The translations under genes were made by a program, and so were the position numbers. A stretch of DNA of 42,173 nucleotides from Mycobacteriales bacterium (lineage in GTDB: Bacteria > Actinomycetota > Actinomycetes > Mycobacteriales > QHCD01): positions 1 through 42,173 of the forward strand of contig DASXJE010000078.1 in NCBI GenBank assembly GCA_036497565.1, written 5' to 3'. Positions 15,602 to 24,177 of the stretch are shown here, piece by piece. Under the pieces are notes generated by a model. That model was not told the DNA's origin and did not search any database. It saw only the letters and a program-made list of their open reading frames with translations. The number at the start of each line of letters is the position of its first letter. The first letter of the stretch is position 1.

Positions 15602-16170
15602 GCGTTCTGATGCGGGCCACCGAGATCATGAAGCGCCCGGTAGTCACCCTCGCCGGTGAGGACGTCGCCCAGATCAAGGACATCGTCTACGCCGGCGCCG
15701 AAGCCGGTGAGGTGGCGGGTTTCACCCTGGCCGGACGCGGGCTCTTCAGCGGTCCCCGTAAGGAAGCACTGCCGTGGTCGGCGGTGCACGGCCTGGGCCG
15801 CGACGCGGTGATGATCGCCGACGAGCAGGCCCTCGACGACCGTCAGACGGTGGTCGAGAAGGGCGAGGCACGTGGCGGCGACGTGCTCGGCTCCCGCGTA
15901 CTCACCGACGACGGCGTCGACCTGGGCAAGGTCGTCGACGTGATCCTCGAGGTCGGCCGCACCGCCGACGTCGTCGGCTACGCCATCGATTCGACGGAAG
16001 CGCTGGGACGCGACGGGCGCACGGTACTCATCCCGCTGCCCGACACCATCGCCGTCTCCGGCGAGGCTCTGATCGTGCCCTCGGCCACGACGGAGTTCGT
16101 CACCGACGACCTGTCCGGGTTCGGTGCCGCCGTCGAAGCGTTCCGCACCCGGCTGCGCGGAGGTGTCTGA
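15598..16170 (+). CDS. Tandem PRC-barrel protein (first)
   Basis: 190 residues with two PRC-barrel-like beta domains: about 5-75 (MRATEIMKRPVVTLAGEDV ... GFTLAGRGLFSG) and about 92-165 (VLGSRVLTDDGVDLGKVVDVILE ... VVGYAIDSTEAL), then an amphipathic C-terminal helix. PRC-barrels are protein- or RNA-binding modules known from RimM, photosynthetic reaction centre subunit H and archaeal CdpB division proteins. Position 2 of a coupled three-gene operon: its ATG overlaps the peptide stop (ATGA), and its TGA shares an A with the next ATG. The specific role is unknown. Confidence 0.85.
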   Translation: MSVLMRATEIMKRPVVTLAGEDVAQIKDIVYAGAEAGEVAGFTLAGRGLFSGPRKEALPWSAVHGLGRDAVMIADEQALDDRQTVVEKGEARGGDVLGSRVLTDDGVDLGKVVDVILEVGRTADVVGYAIDSTEALGRDGRTVLIPLPDTIAVSGEALIVPSATTEFVTDDLSGFGAAVEAFRTRLRGGV

Positions 16171-16601
16171 TGCGGTTCAAGGAAGCGAAGAACCACAAGG
16201 TGGTCAGTACGACGGACGCCGCCACGGTGGCCAAGGTCCGCGCCTTCGTCGTCGATCCGCGGACGGCCTCCGTCGTCGGCCTGCGGTTGAAAAAGGCGCC
16301 GGGCCCGGGCGATGTCATCGCGTGGTCGGACCTGAAAGCGTTCGGCCGCGACGCCGCCACCATCGAATCGGCGGAGGCGATCCGGATCGCCGACGGCGAT
16401 CTCGCCGCGCTCGCCGAGTCCGACCGCGACCTGATGGGCAAGCGCGTTCTCACCGAAGGCGGCGACGGACTCGGCACGGTGAACGACGTGGAGTTCGATC
16501 CGGCCGACGGATCGATCCGGGCGATCCTGACCGGCACCGAGGAGATCGCCGGGCCACGGATGCTCGGCCTGGGCAGCTACGCCGTCGTGGTACGCGCCTG
16601 A
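16170..16601 (+). CDS. Tandem PRC-barrel protein (second)
   Basis: 143 residues, again two PRC-barrel-like units: about 3-70 (FKEAKNHKVVSTTDAATVAKVRAFVVD ... VVGLRLKKAPG) and about 83-143 (LMGKRVLTEGGDGLGTVNDVEFD ... GLGSYAVVVRA). It resembles the upstream protein enough to suggest duplication, but lacks the C-terminal helix. The ATG starts on the last base of the previous stop (TGATG), so translation is coupled. It ends 9 bp from the convergent YbjQ-like gene. Confidence 0.83.
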   Translation: MRFKEAKNHKVVSTTDAATVAKVRAFVVDPRTASVVGLRLKKAPGPGDVIAWSDLKAFGRDAATIESAEAIRIADGDLAALAESDRDLMGKRVLTEGGDGLGTVNDVEFDPADGSIRAILTGTEEIAGPRMLGLGSYAVVVRA

Positions 16602-16610
16602 CCTAGTCGC

Positions 16611-17021
16611 TCAGCCGCGCTTGACGTCCGCCGATTCGTATCCCGTCGGCTGCCACGCCGGCCGGCCGGCGTCGGCGCTGACCTGCTGCTTGGCGTCGTC
16701 GGTCGTCGGCGTCACCACCACGGCGGTGCCGTAGGCGACGATCTCGGTCCAGGTGTCGCCCATCTCCGAGGTGTCGAAGCGCATGCCGACGATCGCGTTG
16801 GCGCCACGCGCCTGCGCCTCGCCGATCATCCGGCCCATGACCTCGTTGCGGCTGTCGATCATCACCTTGGTCATGCCCTTGAGCTCACCACCGAACATCG
16901 ACTTCAGCCCGGCGCCCATCTGCGACCCGATGTTGCGGGAGCGCACCGTGAGCCCGAATACCTCGCCGTGCACATGGGTGATGGCGTATCCCGGAATATC
17001 GTTGGTCGTCACGATCAGCAT
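16611..17021 (-). CDS. YbjQ/UPF0145 family protein
   Basis: 136 residues, family of small pentameric proteins of unknown function. Landmarks are MLIVTTNDIPGYAITHVHGEVFGLTVRSRNIG, the central EVMGRMIGEAQARGANAIVGMRFDTSEM and the strand EIVAYGTAVVV. Families of this type are often labelled heavy-metal-binding, but no metal site is visible here. The ATG at 17021 is fixed by GGAGG 6 nt upstream. The C-terminal 25 residues are polar and outside the conserved domain. Confidence 0.88.
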   Translation of the reverse strand: MLIVTTNDIPGYAITHVHGEVFGLTVRSRNIGSQMGAGLKSMFGGELKGMTKVMIDSRNEVMGRMIGEAQARGANAIVGMRFDTSEMGDTWTEIVAYGTAVVVTPTTDDAKQQVSADAGRPAWQPTGYESADVKRG

Positions 17022-17062
17022 GTGAATCCTCCGTTCGGTAATTCCGACACTACGTGGAGGCA

Positions 17063-18670
17063 CTAGGACCGCGGAGCGGAAACCTCCAGCACATCGCCCA
17101 CCGGACGCTCACCGGTGCTGTCCGACGGCGAGTTGACCAGCCGGCCCCGGATCGCCATCGTCGTCGATCCGCCGCCGTCGAGATTCATCGCGTCGACCGC
17201 CCCGAGAGAACGCATGAATCGGGCTTCTTCTCCCAGGGTCATTCCTGCGCTGAACCCCGGCTGCCTGCCGTCGACGGTCACCAGCAGCAGCCGATGGTGC
17301 CCATCGACGCCGACCATCGTGCGGGGATTGCGCCGCACCCCCCAGCCGTACATGAACGACGGGTCGCCGGGATGCATGATTCCGTCGGCCCGTACGTCGA
17401 CGTCGGGTCGGCCGCCGCGGACCAGCCACGGGCCGCCGCCGACGATGTCGAGACCGGGGTGCAGTGCCACCGGATGATTGCTGCCGTCGTGGACGGTGCT
17501 GCCGACCTGCAGCCGTCGGCCCACCGCGGCGTGCGCCTGCAACCAAGCTGCTCCCCCGCCGACCCCCTGCAGGACTGAGCCGCCGGCCGGAACGGCGCCC
17601 CCGCGGGCGCCCACCGACGTCACCCGGCCGTGCGCATCGAGGGTGGCCTCGGTGCCCGGTCCGGTCGGTGTGGCCTCACCCAAAGCCGGGGTGAACTGCA
17701 CGATCTCGCTCGGATCGGTGCAGGTGATGTCCTGCAGCGGCCCCTGGGTCGGCTGGTCACCGCCGACACCACCGCAGTCTCGGATCAGGCCCGGCTTGCG
17801 GTTGATCCCGTCGAGCACGGTCCGGGACCCGTCGTCGGACCGCAGGAGCAGCCGGGTGGACAGCGCGGCGATCCGGGCGTGGTTGTGGTCGAGCAGCAGC
17901 GCGACCCGGCCGTTGGACGCCTCGCTGTCGAGCGTTCCGTCGTACTCGCCGATACCGGCCGGCTCGCCGGGGATCCCGTCGTCGGGTGAGATGACGAAGA
18001 AGCCGGCGTTGACCGCCGCCAGGGCACCGTCGGCCGCGGCGATCTCGCTGGTGCGTTGCCGGCCGGCGACCGCGGCGCCGTAACTCGCGCGCACGGTGCC
18101 GGTGAATCGGCGCGGGTCGATCCTCAGCACCCGGATCCGCCACGGACCCGTCGTCGGATGACCGTCGTCGCCGGTGTAGTCGACGCTGGGCAGGAAGCCG
18201 GCGGCCTTGACCGCGGTCGACTCGGCGGTGGCCGCGGCCTGGTCGGTGAAGCGGCCGATGCGCACCCGCCAGCCGAGAACGCCAGCGGGCAGGTCGGCGT
18301 AGGCGGGGTTGTCGACGCGTTCCACCCGCGGCGCGAACCCGGCGGCGCGCAGCTTGCCGGCCAGCGCGTCGGCGTCCGCCCGGGGCGCCAGCACCGTCTG
18401 TGGCGCATCCGGGTCCGGCGACGGCGGCGCACCGCCGCCGGGGATCGCGACCGTGACCGTCCAGACCTCGGTCGCCGAGGGGTGCCCGGCCCGGATGGTC
18501 GTGAGGGACACGCCGGGCGCGAGTCGGGCGACCGCGCGCGGTACGCCGGACGGCGCTGCGCGGTCACCGGCCTGTGCGCCCGCCGGTACGGCGACGCCGA
18601 GCGTGACGAGGACGATTCCGGCCGCGGAAACCGCGGCCCGGACGGAACGGCGCAGCGGTCTGGACAGCAT
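17063..18670 (-). CDS. Secreted SPOR plus phosphodiester glycosidase (NAGPA) protein
   Basis: 535 residues. A Sec signal peptide (about 1-33, RRSVRAAVSAAGIVLVTLGVAVPAGAQA) leads to a SPOR-like region (about 95-160, with DADALAGKLRAAGFAPRVE and GWRVRIGRFTDQAAATA) and then a large phosphodiester glycosidase domain with INAGFF-like AAVNAGFFVIS, a later LLVTVDGRQPG and the terminal signature DAMNLDGGGSTTM. The domain family cleaves glycosidic phosphodiester bonds, as in the human mannose-6-phosphate uncovering enzyme; bacterial members probably act on cell-wall glycans. GGAGGAG lies 5 nt before the ATG. Confidence 0.88.
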   Translation of the reverse strand: MLSRPLRRSVRAAVSAAGIVLVTLGVAVPAGAQAGDRAAPSGVPRAVARLAPGVSLTTIRAGHPSATEVWTVTVAIPGGGAPPSPDPDAPQTVLAPRADADALAGKLRAAGFAPRVERVDNPAYADLPAGVLGWRVRIGRFTDQAAATAESTAVKAAGFLPSVDYTGDDGHPTTGPWRIRVLRIDPRRFTGTVRASYGAAVAGRQRTSEIAAADGALAAVNAGFFVISPDDGIPGEPAGIGEYDGTLDSEASNGRVALLLDHNHARIAALSTRLLLRSDDGSRTVLDGINRKPGLIRDCGGVGGDQPTQGPLQDITCTDPSEIVQFTPALGEATPTGPGTEATLDAHGRVTSVGARGGAVPAGGSVLQGVGGGAAWLQAHAAVGRRLQVGSTVHDGSNHPVALHPGLDIVGGGPWLVRGGRPDVDVRADGIMHPGDPSFMYGWGVRRNPRTMVGVDGHHRLLLVTVDGRQPGFSAGMTLGEEARFMRSLGAVDAMNLDGGGSTTMAIRGRLVNSPSDSTGERPVGDVLEVSAPRS

Positions 18671-18719
18671 GTCGCTCCTCCATACGGCCGATGACGGCCG
18701 ACAGCCTGCCACGGCGGGA

Positions 18720-18725
18720 TAGCCT
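18720..18725 (+). promoter_or_regulatory. Predicted -10 box of leaderless DMT transporter
   Basis: TAGCCT is followed by 7 nt and the GTG at 18733. The same hexamer precedes the sulfotransferase gene at 30724. Confidence 0.58.
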
Positions 18726-18732
18726 CGACCAA

Positions 18733-19629
18733 GTGAAGATCGGCTTGCTTTTCGCCGGAGCCGCCGCGCTCTGCTACGGCAGCGGCTCGATCATGCAGGC
18801 GACAGCGGCCCGTCGTAACGCCGTATCCGCCGGCGTCGACCCCCGTCTTCTCGTCCGGCTGGTCACGCAGTTGCCCTACCTCATCGGGGTCGGGCTGGAC
18901 ATGCTCGGATTCTGTTTCGGTGTCCTCGCGCTGCGGGTGATGCCGCTCTACGTCGTCCAGGCCATCGTGTCCGCCAACCTCGCGGTCACCGCGGTGCTCG
19001 CCGGGCTGGTCTTCCGGCTCCGGCTCTCGGCCGCCGAGTGGGGATCGATCGTCGCGATCTGCCTCGGCTTGTCATTTCTCGGGCTGTCGGCGGGGCACGA
19101 GGGCGCCCGCGACAACCCATTGGTGGTCCGGGCCGCGCTCCTGGGCGGGGCCATCGCGCTCGGCCTCATCGCGCTGGTCCTGGTCCGAACCGAACGCTCG
19201 GTGCCGTCGGTGCTGCTCGGCGGCGTGGCCGGGCTGGGTTTCGGCACGGTCGCGTTGGCCGCCCGCACGATTCCGACGCTCGCGCCCGCCGAGCTGGTCA
19301 GAGACCCGGCGGCCTACGCGCTGCTGATCGGCGCCCTGGTCGGCGCGCTGTTCTTCGCGACGGCGTTGCAGCGGGGCCGGGTCACCACGGTCACCGCGTC
19401 GGTGGTGGTCGGCGAGACCGTGGTCCCCGCAGTCGTCGGGGTGACCGCACTGGGCGACACGATCCGGCCGGCGACCGCGCCGTTGGCGATCGCCGGCTTC
19501 GTCGTCGCGATCAGCGGGGTGCTGGCCCTGGTGCACTACGGCGGCGCCGGTGAACTGCCCGAAAACACGGCCGAGAACCACAACGCGACCGTCGAGGCCG
19601 AGCCGGGCGGTCACCGACCGGTGATGTAG
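18733..19629 (+). CDS. DMT-type (EamA-like) membrane transporter
   Basis: 298 residues with nine or ten hydrophobic helices in two repeated halves (LLFAGAAALCYGSGSIMQATAARR ... and ... LLIGALVGALFFATALQRGRV). The layout fits the drug/metabolite transporter superfamily, small-molecule exporters or carriers of unknown substrate; the NIPA/magnesium branch has a similar start. The GTG at 18733 is preferred for its TAGCCT box with 7 nt spacing. Its last 19 bp overlap the convergent CBS gene. Another DMT-type gene lies at 23199-24107. Confidence 0.85.
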   Translation: MKIGLLFAGAAALCYGSGSIMQATAARRNAVSAGVDPRLLVRLVTQLPYLIGVGLDMLGFCFGVLALRVMPLYVVQAIVSANLAVTAVLAGLVFRLRLSAAEWGSIVAICLGLSFLGLSAGHEGARDNPLVVRAALLGGAIALGLIALVLVRTERSVPSVLLGGVAGLGFGTVALAARTIPTLAPAELVRDPAAYALLIGALVGALFFATALQRGRVTTVTASVVVGETVVPAVVGVTALGDTIRPATAPLAIAGFVVAISGVLALVHYGGAGELPENTAENHNATVEAEPGGHRPVM

Positions 19630-20042
19630 CTCTCCAGGTGGGCCGTGGTGCTCTGCAGGTCGTCGATCCGACTCTTCACGACGTCGCCGATGCTGACGAT
19701 TCCGACGAGCCGGCCGTGATCGACCACAGGAACGTGTCGGACCCGCTGCTCGGTCATCACCCGCATCACATGCTCGACCGAGTCGGTGGGGGCGGCGGTC
19801 GACACCTCGGCCGTCATGATCTGGGCGACCGGTGCATCGAGGAGCGCCGCGCCGTCGGAGTGCAGCGCACGGACGACGTCCCGCTCGGACACGATGCCGA
19901 CCAGGGTCTGGTCGGCGGTCTGGACGACCATCGCGCCGACCCGTCGTTCGGCCAGCCGGTCGAGCAACGTCGCCACGGTGACCTCAGGCGACACTGTCGC
20001 CACGTCCGCCCCTTTACTGCGCAACACATCGCTGATCCGCAT
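19611..20042 (-). CDS. CBS-domain pair protein, MRISDVL type
   Basis: 143 residues, a single Bateman module. The start MRISDVLRSKGADVATVSPEVTV and repeats GIVSERDVVRAL and VPVVDHGRLVGIVSIGDVVKSRI fit a widespread bacterial family of free-standing CBS proteins that bind adenosyl ligands. The ATG at 20042 is selected because the family usually begins at this MRISDVL; ATG at 20060 is possible. The C-terminal helix (DLQSTTAHLESYITGR) is family-typical. It overlaps the convergent DMT gene. Confidence 0.88.
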   Translation of the reverse strand: MRISDVLRSKGADVATVSPEVTVATLLDRLAERRVGAMVVQTADQTLVGIVSERDVVRALHSDGAALLDAPVAQIMTAEVSTAAPTDSVEHVMRVMTEQRVRHVPVVDHGRLVGIVSIGDVVKSRIDDLQSTTAHLESYITGR

Positions 20043-20167
20043 GGCGTCCGACCCACTCATCGGGGCTCGACCTGCTCGTGCCCTGAGGATCAACGGTAGC
20101 GCCGACATCGGCACCACCGACAGAGATTGGTTGCTCTGCTCAGGCGGATCTACTCAGCCGGATCTGC

Positions 20168-20356
20168 TCAGGCGGATCGGCGATGCGTCGCGGTGAGGCC
20201 GGTCACCTCGTTTCCGATCTGGTCCCAGGCCCAGGCGCGCATCCGGTCGGCGGTGAGCGCGGTCGCCGCGTTGCGTCGTGCCCCGGCGACGAGTCGGCGG
20301 TCCAGGCGACGTATCGGCCACGACATCGCGGCGACGGTGTAGGCGGCAACGCGCAT
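20168..20356 (-). CDS. Small hypothetical protein (62 residues)
   Basis: ATG at 20356 with a strong GGGGGG ribosome site 4-5 nt upstream. The product begins MRVAAYTVAAMSWPIRRLDRR and is rich in Arg, Ala and Trp (MRAWAWDQIGNEV), a basic amphipathic protein with no clear membrane segment. No family is recognised. The strong ribosome site and its position between two unrelated genes support it; a short antisense shadow cannot be excluded. Confidence 0.5.
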   Translation of the reverse strand: MRVAAYTVAAMSWPIRRLDRRLVAGARRNAATALTADRMRAWAWDQIGNEVTGLTATHRRSA

Positions 20357-20448
20357 GTTCCCCCCTCTGCGGTGCGACAGGCCCAGTCAAGGGCACGTTA
20401 GTTACGGCTGTGTGACGCTGGGTAAAAACGGTGCGAATGTGAGGGGAA

Positions 20449-22419
20449 TTACCCCCGGGCGCCGGCGGCGGCGGGCTGCTCCGGCTCTCCTCGTCGGCCG
20501 GAGCCGCCGACGCCCGAGGCGATCTTGCGAGCGGTCCGGATCTCTTCGGTCACCGGGTCGAGCACCGCGTCGTCGGGAGGGTCGCGCAGGACCGGTGGAC
20601 GCCGCTCGCGCAGCGCCGCGGCGAGGTCGCGGATCGCGTCGCGCAGCTCGGCGACATGGGCCGGGTCCGGGGCGGACCCGGAGTCGCGGGTCTGCGTCGC
20701 GGTATGGGTGATCGCATCGGCGGTGCGCTCGAGTTGCACGATCATGGGCCACCAGGCAGCGGCGGCGTGGCCGGCCGGAGGCGGTTCGGCCAGCAGTTGC
20801 TGCAGCGCGGTACGGACCTCCGACAGCGCGCGGTAGCTCCGCCGACGCTGCCGGGCCCGCCGGGAGTCGTCCCCGGCGAATGCGGCCTCGAGGTAGTCAC
20901 CGAGCGCGTCGACCGCGTCGGCGACCTGCGGGCCGAGCCGCACCCGCCAGGTACTCGGCCAGATCAGGTAGCCGAGCACCAGCACGATGGCGCAGCCGGC
21001 GAGCGTGTCCACCAGCCGGGTGGTGAGGATCGTCGATCCCTGCGGCGATCCGAGGTCGATCAGGAGTACGGCGAGTGGTGTGAGGAACGTCGAGAACATG
21101 CCGAAACTGCGCCGGACCGCATAGGGAAGCGTCGCCGCGAACACCGCGATGAACGGCAGCAGGTAGGACCCCGTCGGGACGACGAGAAGGAGTCCGGCGC
21201 CGATCACGACACCGAGCAGAGTCCCCAGCCCGCGCTGCACCGCCCGGGCGAACACCGAGCCGAAGTCGGGCTTGAGGACGATCGCGACGGTCAGCAGCAT
21301 CCAGTAGGAGCGCTGCAGCGGCACGATCGACCGCAGCAACTCGGCCACCCCCATGCACAACACGAGCCGGACGACGTAGCGCCGGGTATTGGGCCCGGTG
21401 AGGAGCCGGTCCGCGGCGGTCTCGAGCCGCTGGTGAAGGGTCGGCGGTGCCAGCGCCGGCTCGGTCCCCGCGGTCGGCGGTTCGTCGAACTGGTCGACGA
21501 CGGCGCCGTACCCACGGCGCAGCGCGCGCAGCAGCGGCGTCTCGTGCTCGAGCCGTGGAAACGGCAGCGGGCGCTCGCCGCGCAGGATCGCCCCGGCGAG
21601 GCTCGATACGGCGAGCCGCACCTCCGGGTCGGGGGGCCGCGCGCGGTGGGCGATGGCCACCGCCGCCTCGGTCAGCGGTGCCGCCGCGTTGAGCAATGCC
21701 GCGAGCCGTTGATAGTCCATGTTGCGTCCGACCGATGTAGCCCGGGCACCGAGCAGAGTGTCGTAGCCGTCGTTGAGTCCATCGGTCAGCGCCTGCCGCG
21801 CCTGCGGCATCGTCGGGGTCCCCGTCGCAGCGAGGAGACCGGCGATGCGCCGGTAGACCTCCGCCACCGCCGCGCGCTCTGGCGTCCGTGAGCCCTCGAG
21901 TAAGGCCCGCGCGAGCGAGAGAAGCACCGCCCACGCGCCACCGGCGAGGAAAAGCAGGGACAGCAGGTACGGCGGCTGCGGAACCCGCAGGCCGGAGCCG
22001 ATGGCCGTATAGACCAGCAGTTGCAGACCGGCCAGGGACAGGATCGAGTTCACGACGCTGATCACCGCGGAGAAGGCCGCGAGTACGGCGATGAGGATGA
22101 CCGAATACCAGCCGGGAACCGCGACCACGCGGCCGATGACGAGACCGGCGCCACCCGCGACAGCGGCGGCACCCGCCCGGAGCAACCGGATCCGCACCGG
22201 CCCGCCGCGGTCGGCGAGACCGCAGGCGAGCGCGCCCATGGCGGCGAAGACGCCGAGCCGCAGCTGGCCGGCGGCCAGGGCGACCGCGAGCGGCGCGGAC
22301 ACCGTGAGCGCCATCCGGAGCATGTCCAGCCACGGGACCGGGGCGGGAAGGGGCCGGACCACGCGCACCATCCAGTCGGGTGCGGCGACGTCGAGGTGGT
22401 GCTCCCTTCCCAGCCGCAC
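20449..22419 (-). CDS. FUSC-family inner membrane protein
   Basis: 656 residues in the YccS/aromatic-acid-exporter layout: a first bundle of hydrophobic helices (about 30-175), a cytoplasmic helical region (about 180-345), a second bundle (about 345-480, with the conserved RSYWMLLTVAIVLKPDFGSVFARAVQRGLGT region) and a long charged C-terminal helical tail. FUSC proteins export aromatic acids or affect envelope stress; the substrate is unknown. The GTG has GGAGGAG 6 nt upstream. It is divergent from the PTH2 gene. Confidence 0.88.
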   Translation of the reverse strand: MRLGREHHLDVAAPDWMVRVVRPLPAPVPWLDMLRMALTVSAPLAVALAAGQLRLGVFAAMGALACGLADRGGPVRIRLLRAGAAAVAGGAGLVIGRVVAVPGWYSVILIAVLAAFSAVISVVNSILSLAGLQLLVYTAIGSGLRVPQPPYLLSLLFLAGGAWAVLLSLARALLEGSRTPERAAVAEVYRRIAGLLAATGTPTMPQARQALTDGLNDGYDTLLGARATSVGRNMDYQRLAALLNAAAPLTEAAVAIAHRARPPDPEVRLAVSSLAGAILRGERPLPFPRLEHETPLLRALRRGYGAVVDQFDEPPTAGTEPALAPPTLHQRLETAADRLLTGPNTRRYVVRLVLCMGVAELLRSIVPLQRSYWMLLTVAIVLKPDFGSVFARAVQRGLGTLLGVVIGAGLLLVVPTGSYLLPFIAVFAATLPYAVRRSFGMFSTFLTPLAVLLIDLGSPQGSTILTTRLVDTLAGCAIVLVLGYLIWPSTWRVRLGPQVADAVDALGDYLEAAFAGDDSRRARQRRRSYRALSEVRTALQQLLAEPPPAGHAAAAWWPMIVQLERTADAITHTATQTRDSGSAPDPAHVAELRDAIRDLAAALRERRPPVLRDPPDDAVLDPVTEEIRTARKIASGVGGSGRRGEPEQPAAAGARG

Positions 22420-22501
22420 CGAACGCTCCTCCCACCGACGGTCGTTACCGCTGCTAACCGTCCGACGTCATCCGTCGACGCCGTAGGCGATACTGCCCCG
22501 A

Positions 22502-23194
22502 GTGGATGCTCCCGAACAGCCTCGCGCCGGCCGGCACGCCGATCCGATCGGCGAGCCGCCGTGGGGGATGCAACTCGTCGTCCACGTCCCAAAAATAGAT
22601 CCACCGACTCATCTCGCCGTCTGCGAGGCGACCGCCGCCGCGGTCGTCAGCCTGCTCGCCGATCCGCGCGCCCAGCCGGACGGCGAATGGCACGAGCGGG
22701 TTCGCCGGTGGGAGGACGGCCGCATCCGTAAGGTCGTGCGCCGCGCCCGCGGCGCGCCGTGGCGCGCGACCGAACAACTCGACCAGGTGACGGTCGACCG
22801 ACGGGGCGCGCAGGTGCGCGCGTTCGTGCCCGGTCCGGTGGACGCCGTACCCCCTGAATTAGCGAAGCTCCAGGTCGCCGGCACCGACCTGGAAGAGCAG
22901 GGCGAACCCTCCCCCGCCGACGACGACACCCTGTGCATCGCGGCCACGCCCCGGGCCCGGATGTCGACCGGTAAGGCGGCGGCCCAGTGCGGGCACGCGG
23001 CTCAACTCGCCTGGACCGAGATCGACGACGCGCGCCGGGCGGCCTGGGTCGCTGCCGGGCTGCCGGTGAGCGTGTCTCTTCCGGACCGGCGGCGGTGGCG
23101 TCGCCTGACCCGCACCGCCCCGGTCCGGGTGGTCGACGCCGGCTTCACGGAGATCCCGCCGGGTACGACGACGACCGTGGCGTGGTTCGCGTAG
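22502..23194 (+). CDS. PTH2-family peptidyl-tRNA hydrolase
   Basis: 230 residues. The C-terminal half carries the PTH2 core: STGKAAAQCGHAAQLAW (about 155-171), then DAGFTEIPPGTTTTVAWF at the end, matching the family AQCxHA and D-x-G-x-T-E-I-x-P-G-T patterns. The N-terminal half (QLVVHVPKIDPPTHLAVCEATAAAVVSLL) is an extra domain seen in actinobacterial members. PTH2 enzymes release peptide from tRNA, normally in Archaea and eukaryotes; a bacterial Pth1 probably exists elsewhere. GATACT lies 7 nt before the GTG, so leaderless translation is possible. Confidence 0.8.
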   Translation: MDAPEQPRAGRHADPIGEPPWGMQLVVHVPKIDPPTHLAVCEATAAAVVSLLADPRAQPDGEWHERVRRWEDGRIRKVVRRARGAPWRATEQLDQVTVDRRGAQVRAFVPGPVDAVPPELAKLQVAGTDLEEQGEPSPADDDTLCIAATPRARMSTGKAAAQCGHAAQLAWTEIDDARRAAWVAAGLPVSVSLPDRRRWRRLTRTAPVRVVDAGFTEIPPGTTTTVAWFA

Positions 23195-23198
23195 TCGG

Positions 23199-24107
23199 CT
23201 AGGACGCCGTCGGCTGCGTCGTGGCCGGCTCGGGTGCGGTGGCGGGCTCAGGGGCGAAGCGCGCGGCGGAGCGGGCCAGCGCCACGGTCCCGAGGACCAC
23301 CACGACGACGCAGAGGCCGATCAACACCAGGGCCGGGCCACCGGCCCGCAACGTCTCGCCGAGGATCGTCAGGCCGAGCACGGTCGCCACGATCGGCTCC
23401 AGCACGGTCGCCGCCGGCAGTGATGCCTCCAGTGAGCCGGCCTGGAAGGCCGCCTGCTGCAGCACGACCCCGAGGATCCCGACGACCATCAGGGCGTAGG
23501 TCTCCCAGTTGGTGAAGACGGCCACCGCGCCGTGGCCGACCAGGCTCGCGACCGCCTTCGTCAGCGCCGCGATGATGCCGTAGAGGATGCCGGTCGCGAT
23601 GGCGAGCGGCAGCGCGCGTGATGCGCGCCGCCGCCGGGTGGCTGACCACAGCAGACACGCGAGGACGCACGGGACGATCACGATCGCGGCGTGCAACCAG
23701 GCGGTGATCGATGCCCGCGCCATGCCGCGGGTCGGCTGCCCGACGACGACGAAGATCGCGAGCGCGACCGCGAGGAGCACCGCCCAGACCCAGTCGGCGC
23801 GGGCCATGTGGCGGTGGTTCCACCGGGCGCCGAGCGGCAGGGCGAACAGCAGCGCGGTGACAAGAAGCGGTTGCACCAACAGCAGCGAACCGAGTCCCAG
23901 GGCCACCGCTTGGACGACGAACCCGCCGATGTTGCCCCCGAAACCGCCCCACCACAGCGGCCGGCGCATCAGCGTGAAGAGCAGGTGGGCGCCGTGTGCG
24001 GAGTCGTCCGGGACCTCGTAGGCGGCGTGCTGCTCGGCGACCGTCGCGACGGCGAAGAAGCCGGCAGCCACCAGCGCAAGGATGACGACGACAAAGGTCA
24101 TGGCCAT
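23199..24107 (-). CDS. DMT-superfamily transporter (10 TM)
   Basis: 302 residues with ten predicted membrane helices in two EamA-like halves. It begins MAMTFVVVILALVAAGFFAVATVAEQ, with the second half around ILYGIIAALTKAVASLVGHG and ATVLEPIVATVLGLTILGETL. The ATVLEP...GE pattern before the last helices is typical of the family. The substrate is unknown. The C-terminus is a Pro/Glu/Thr-rich tail (APEPATAPEPATTQ). Start at 24107 or the in-frame ATG at 24101. It faces the PTH2 gene with a 4-bp gap. Confidence 0.87.
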   Translation of the reverse strand: MAMTFVVVILALVAAGFFAVATVAEQHAAYEVPDDSAHGAHLLFTLMRRPLWWGGFGGNIGGFVVQAVALGLGSLLLVQPLLVTALLFALPLGARWNHRHMARADWVWAVLLAVALAIFVVVGQPTRGMARASITAWLHAAIVIVPCVLACLLWSATRRRRASRALPLAIATGILYGIIAALTKAVASLVGHGAVAVFTNWETYALMVVGILGVVLQQAAFQAGSLEASLPAATVLEPIVATVLGLTILGETLRAGGPALVLIGLCVVVVVLGTVALARSAARFAPEPATAPEPATTQPTAS

Positions 24108-24153
24108 TCCACTGTGACGTATCCCGTCGCAGTGGGACCGCGTTATCCCAGGA

Positions 24154-24172
24154 TCGCGCGCGAGGCGCGCGA
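24154..24172 (-). terminator. GC-rich hairpin after DUF3039 gene
   Basis: TCGCGCGC (24154-24161) pairs perfectly with GCGCGCGA (24165-24172) around a GAG loop, only 5 bp past the DUF3039 stop. There is no T-tract, as is common for actinobacterial terminators. Confidence 0.55.
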
Positions 24173-24177
24173 AAGCC

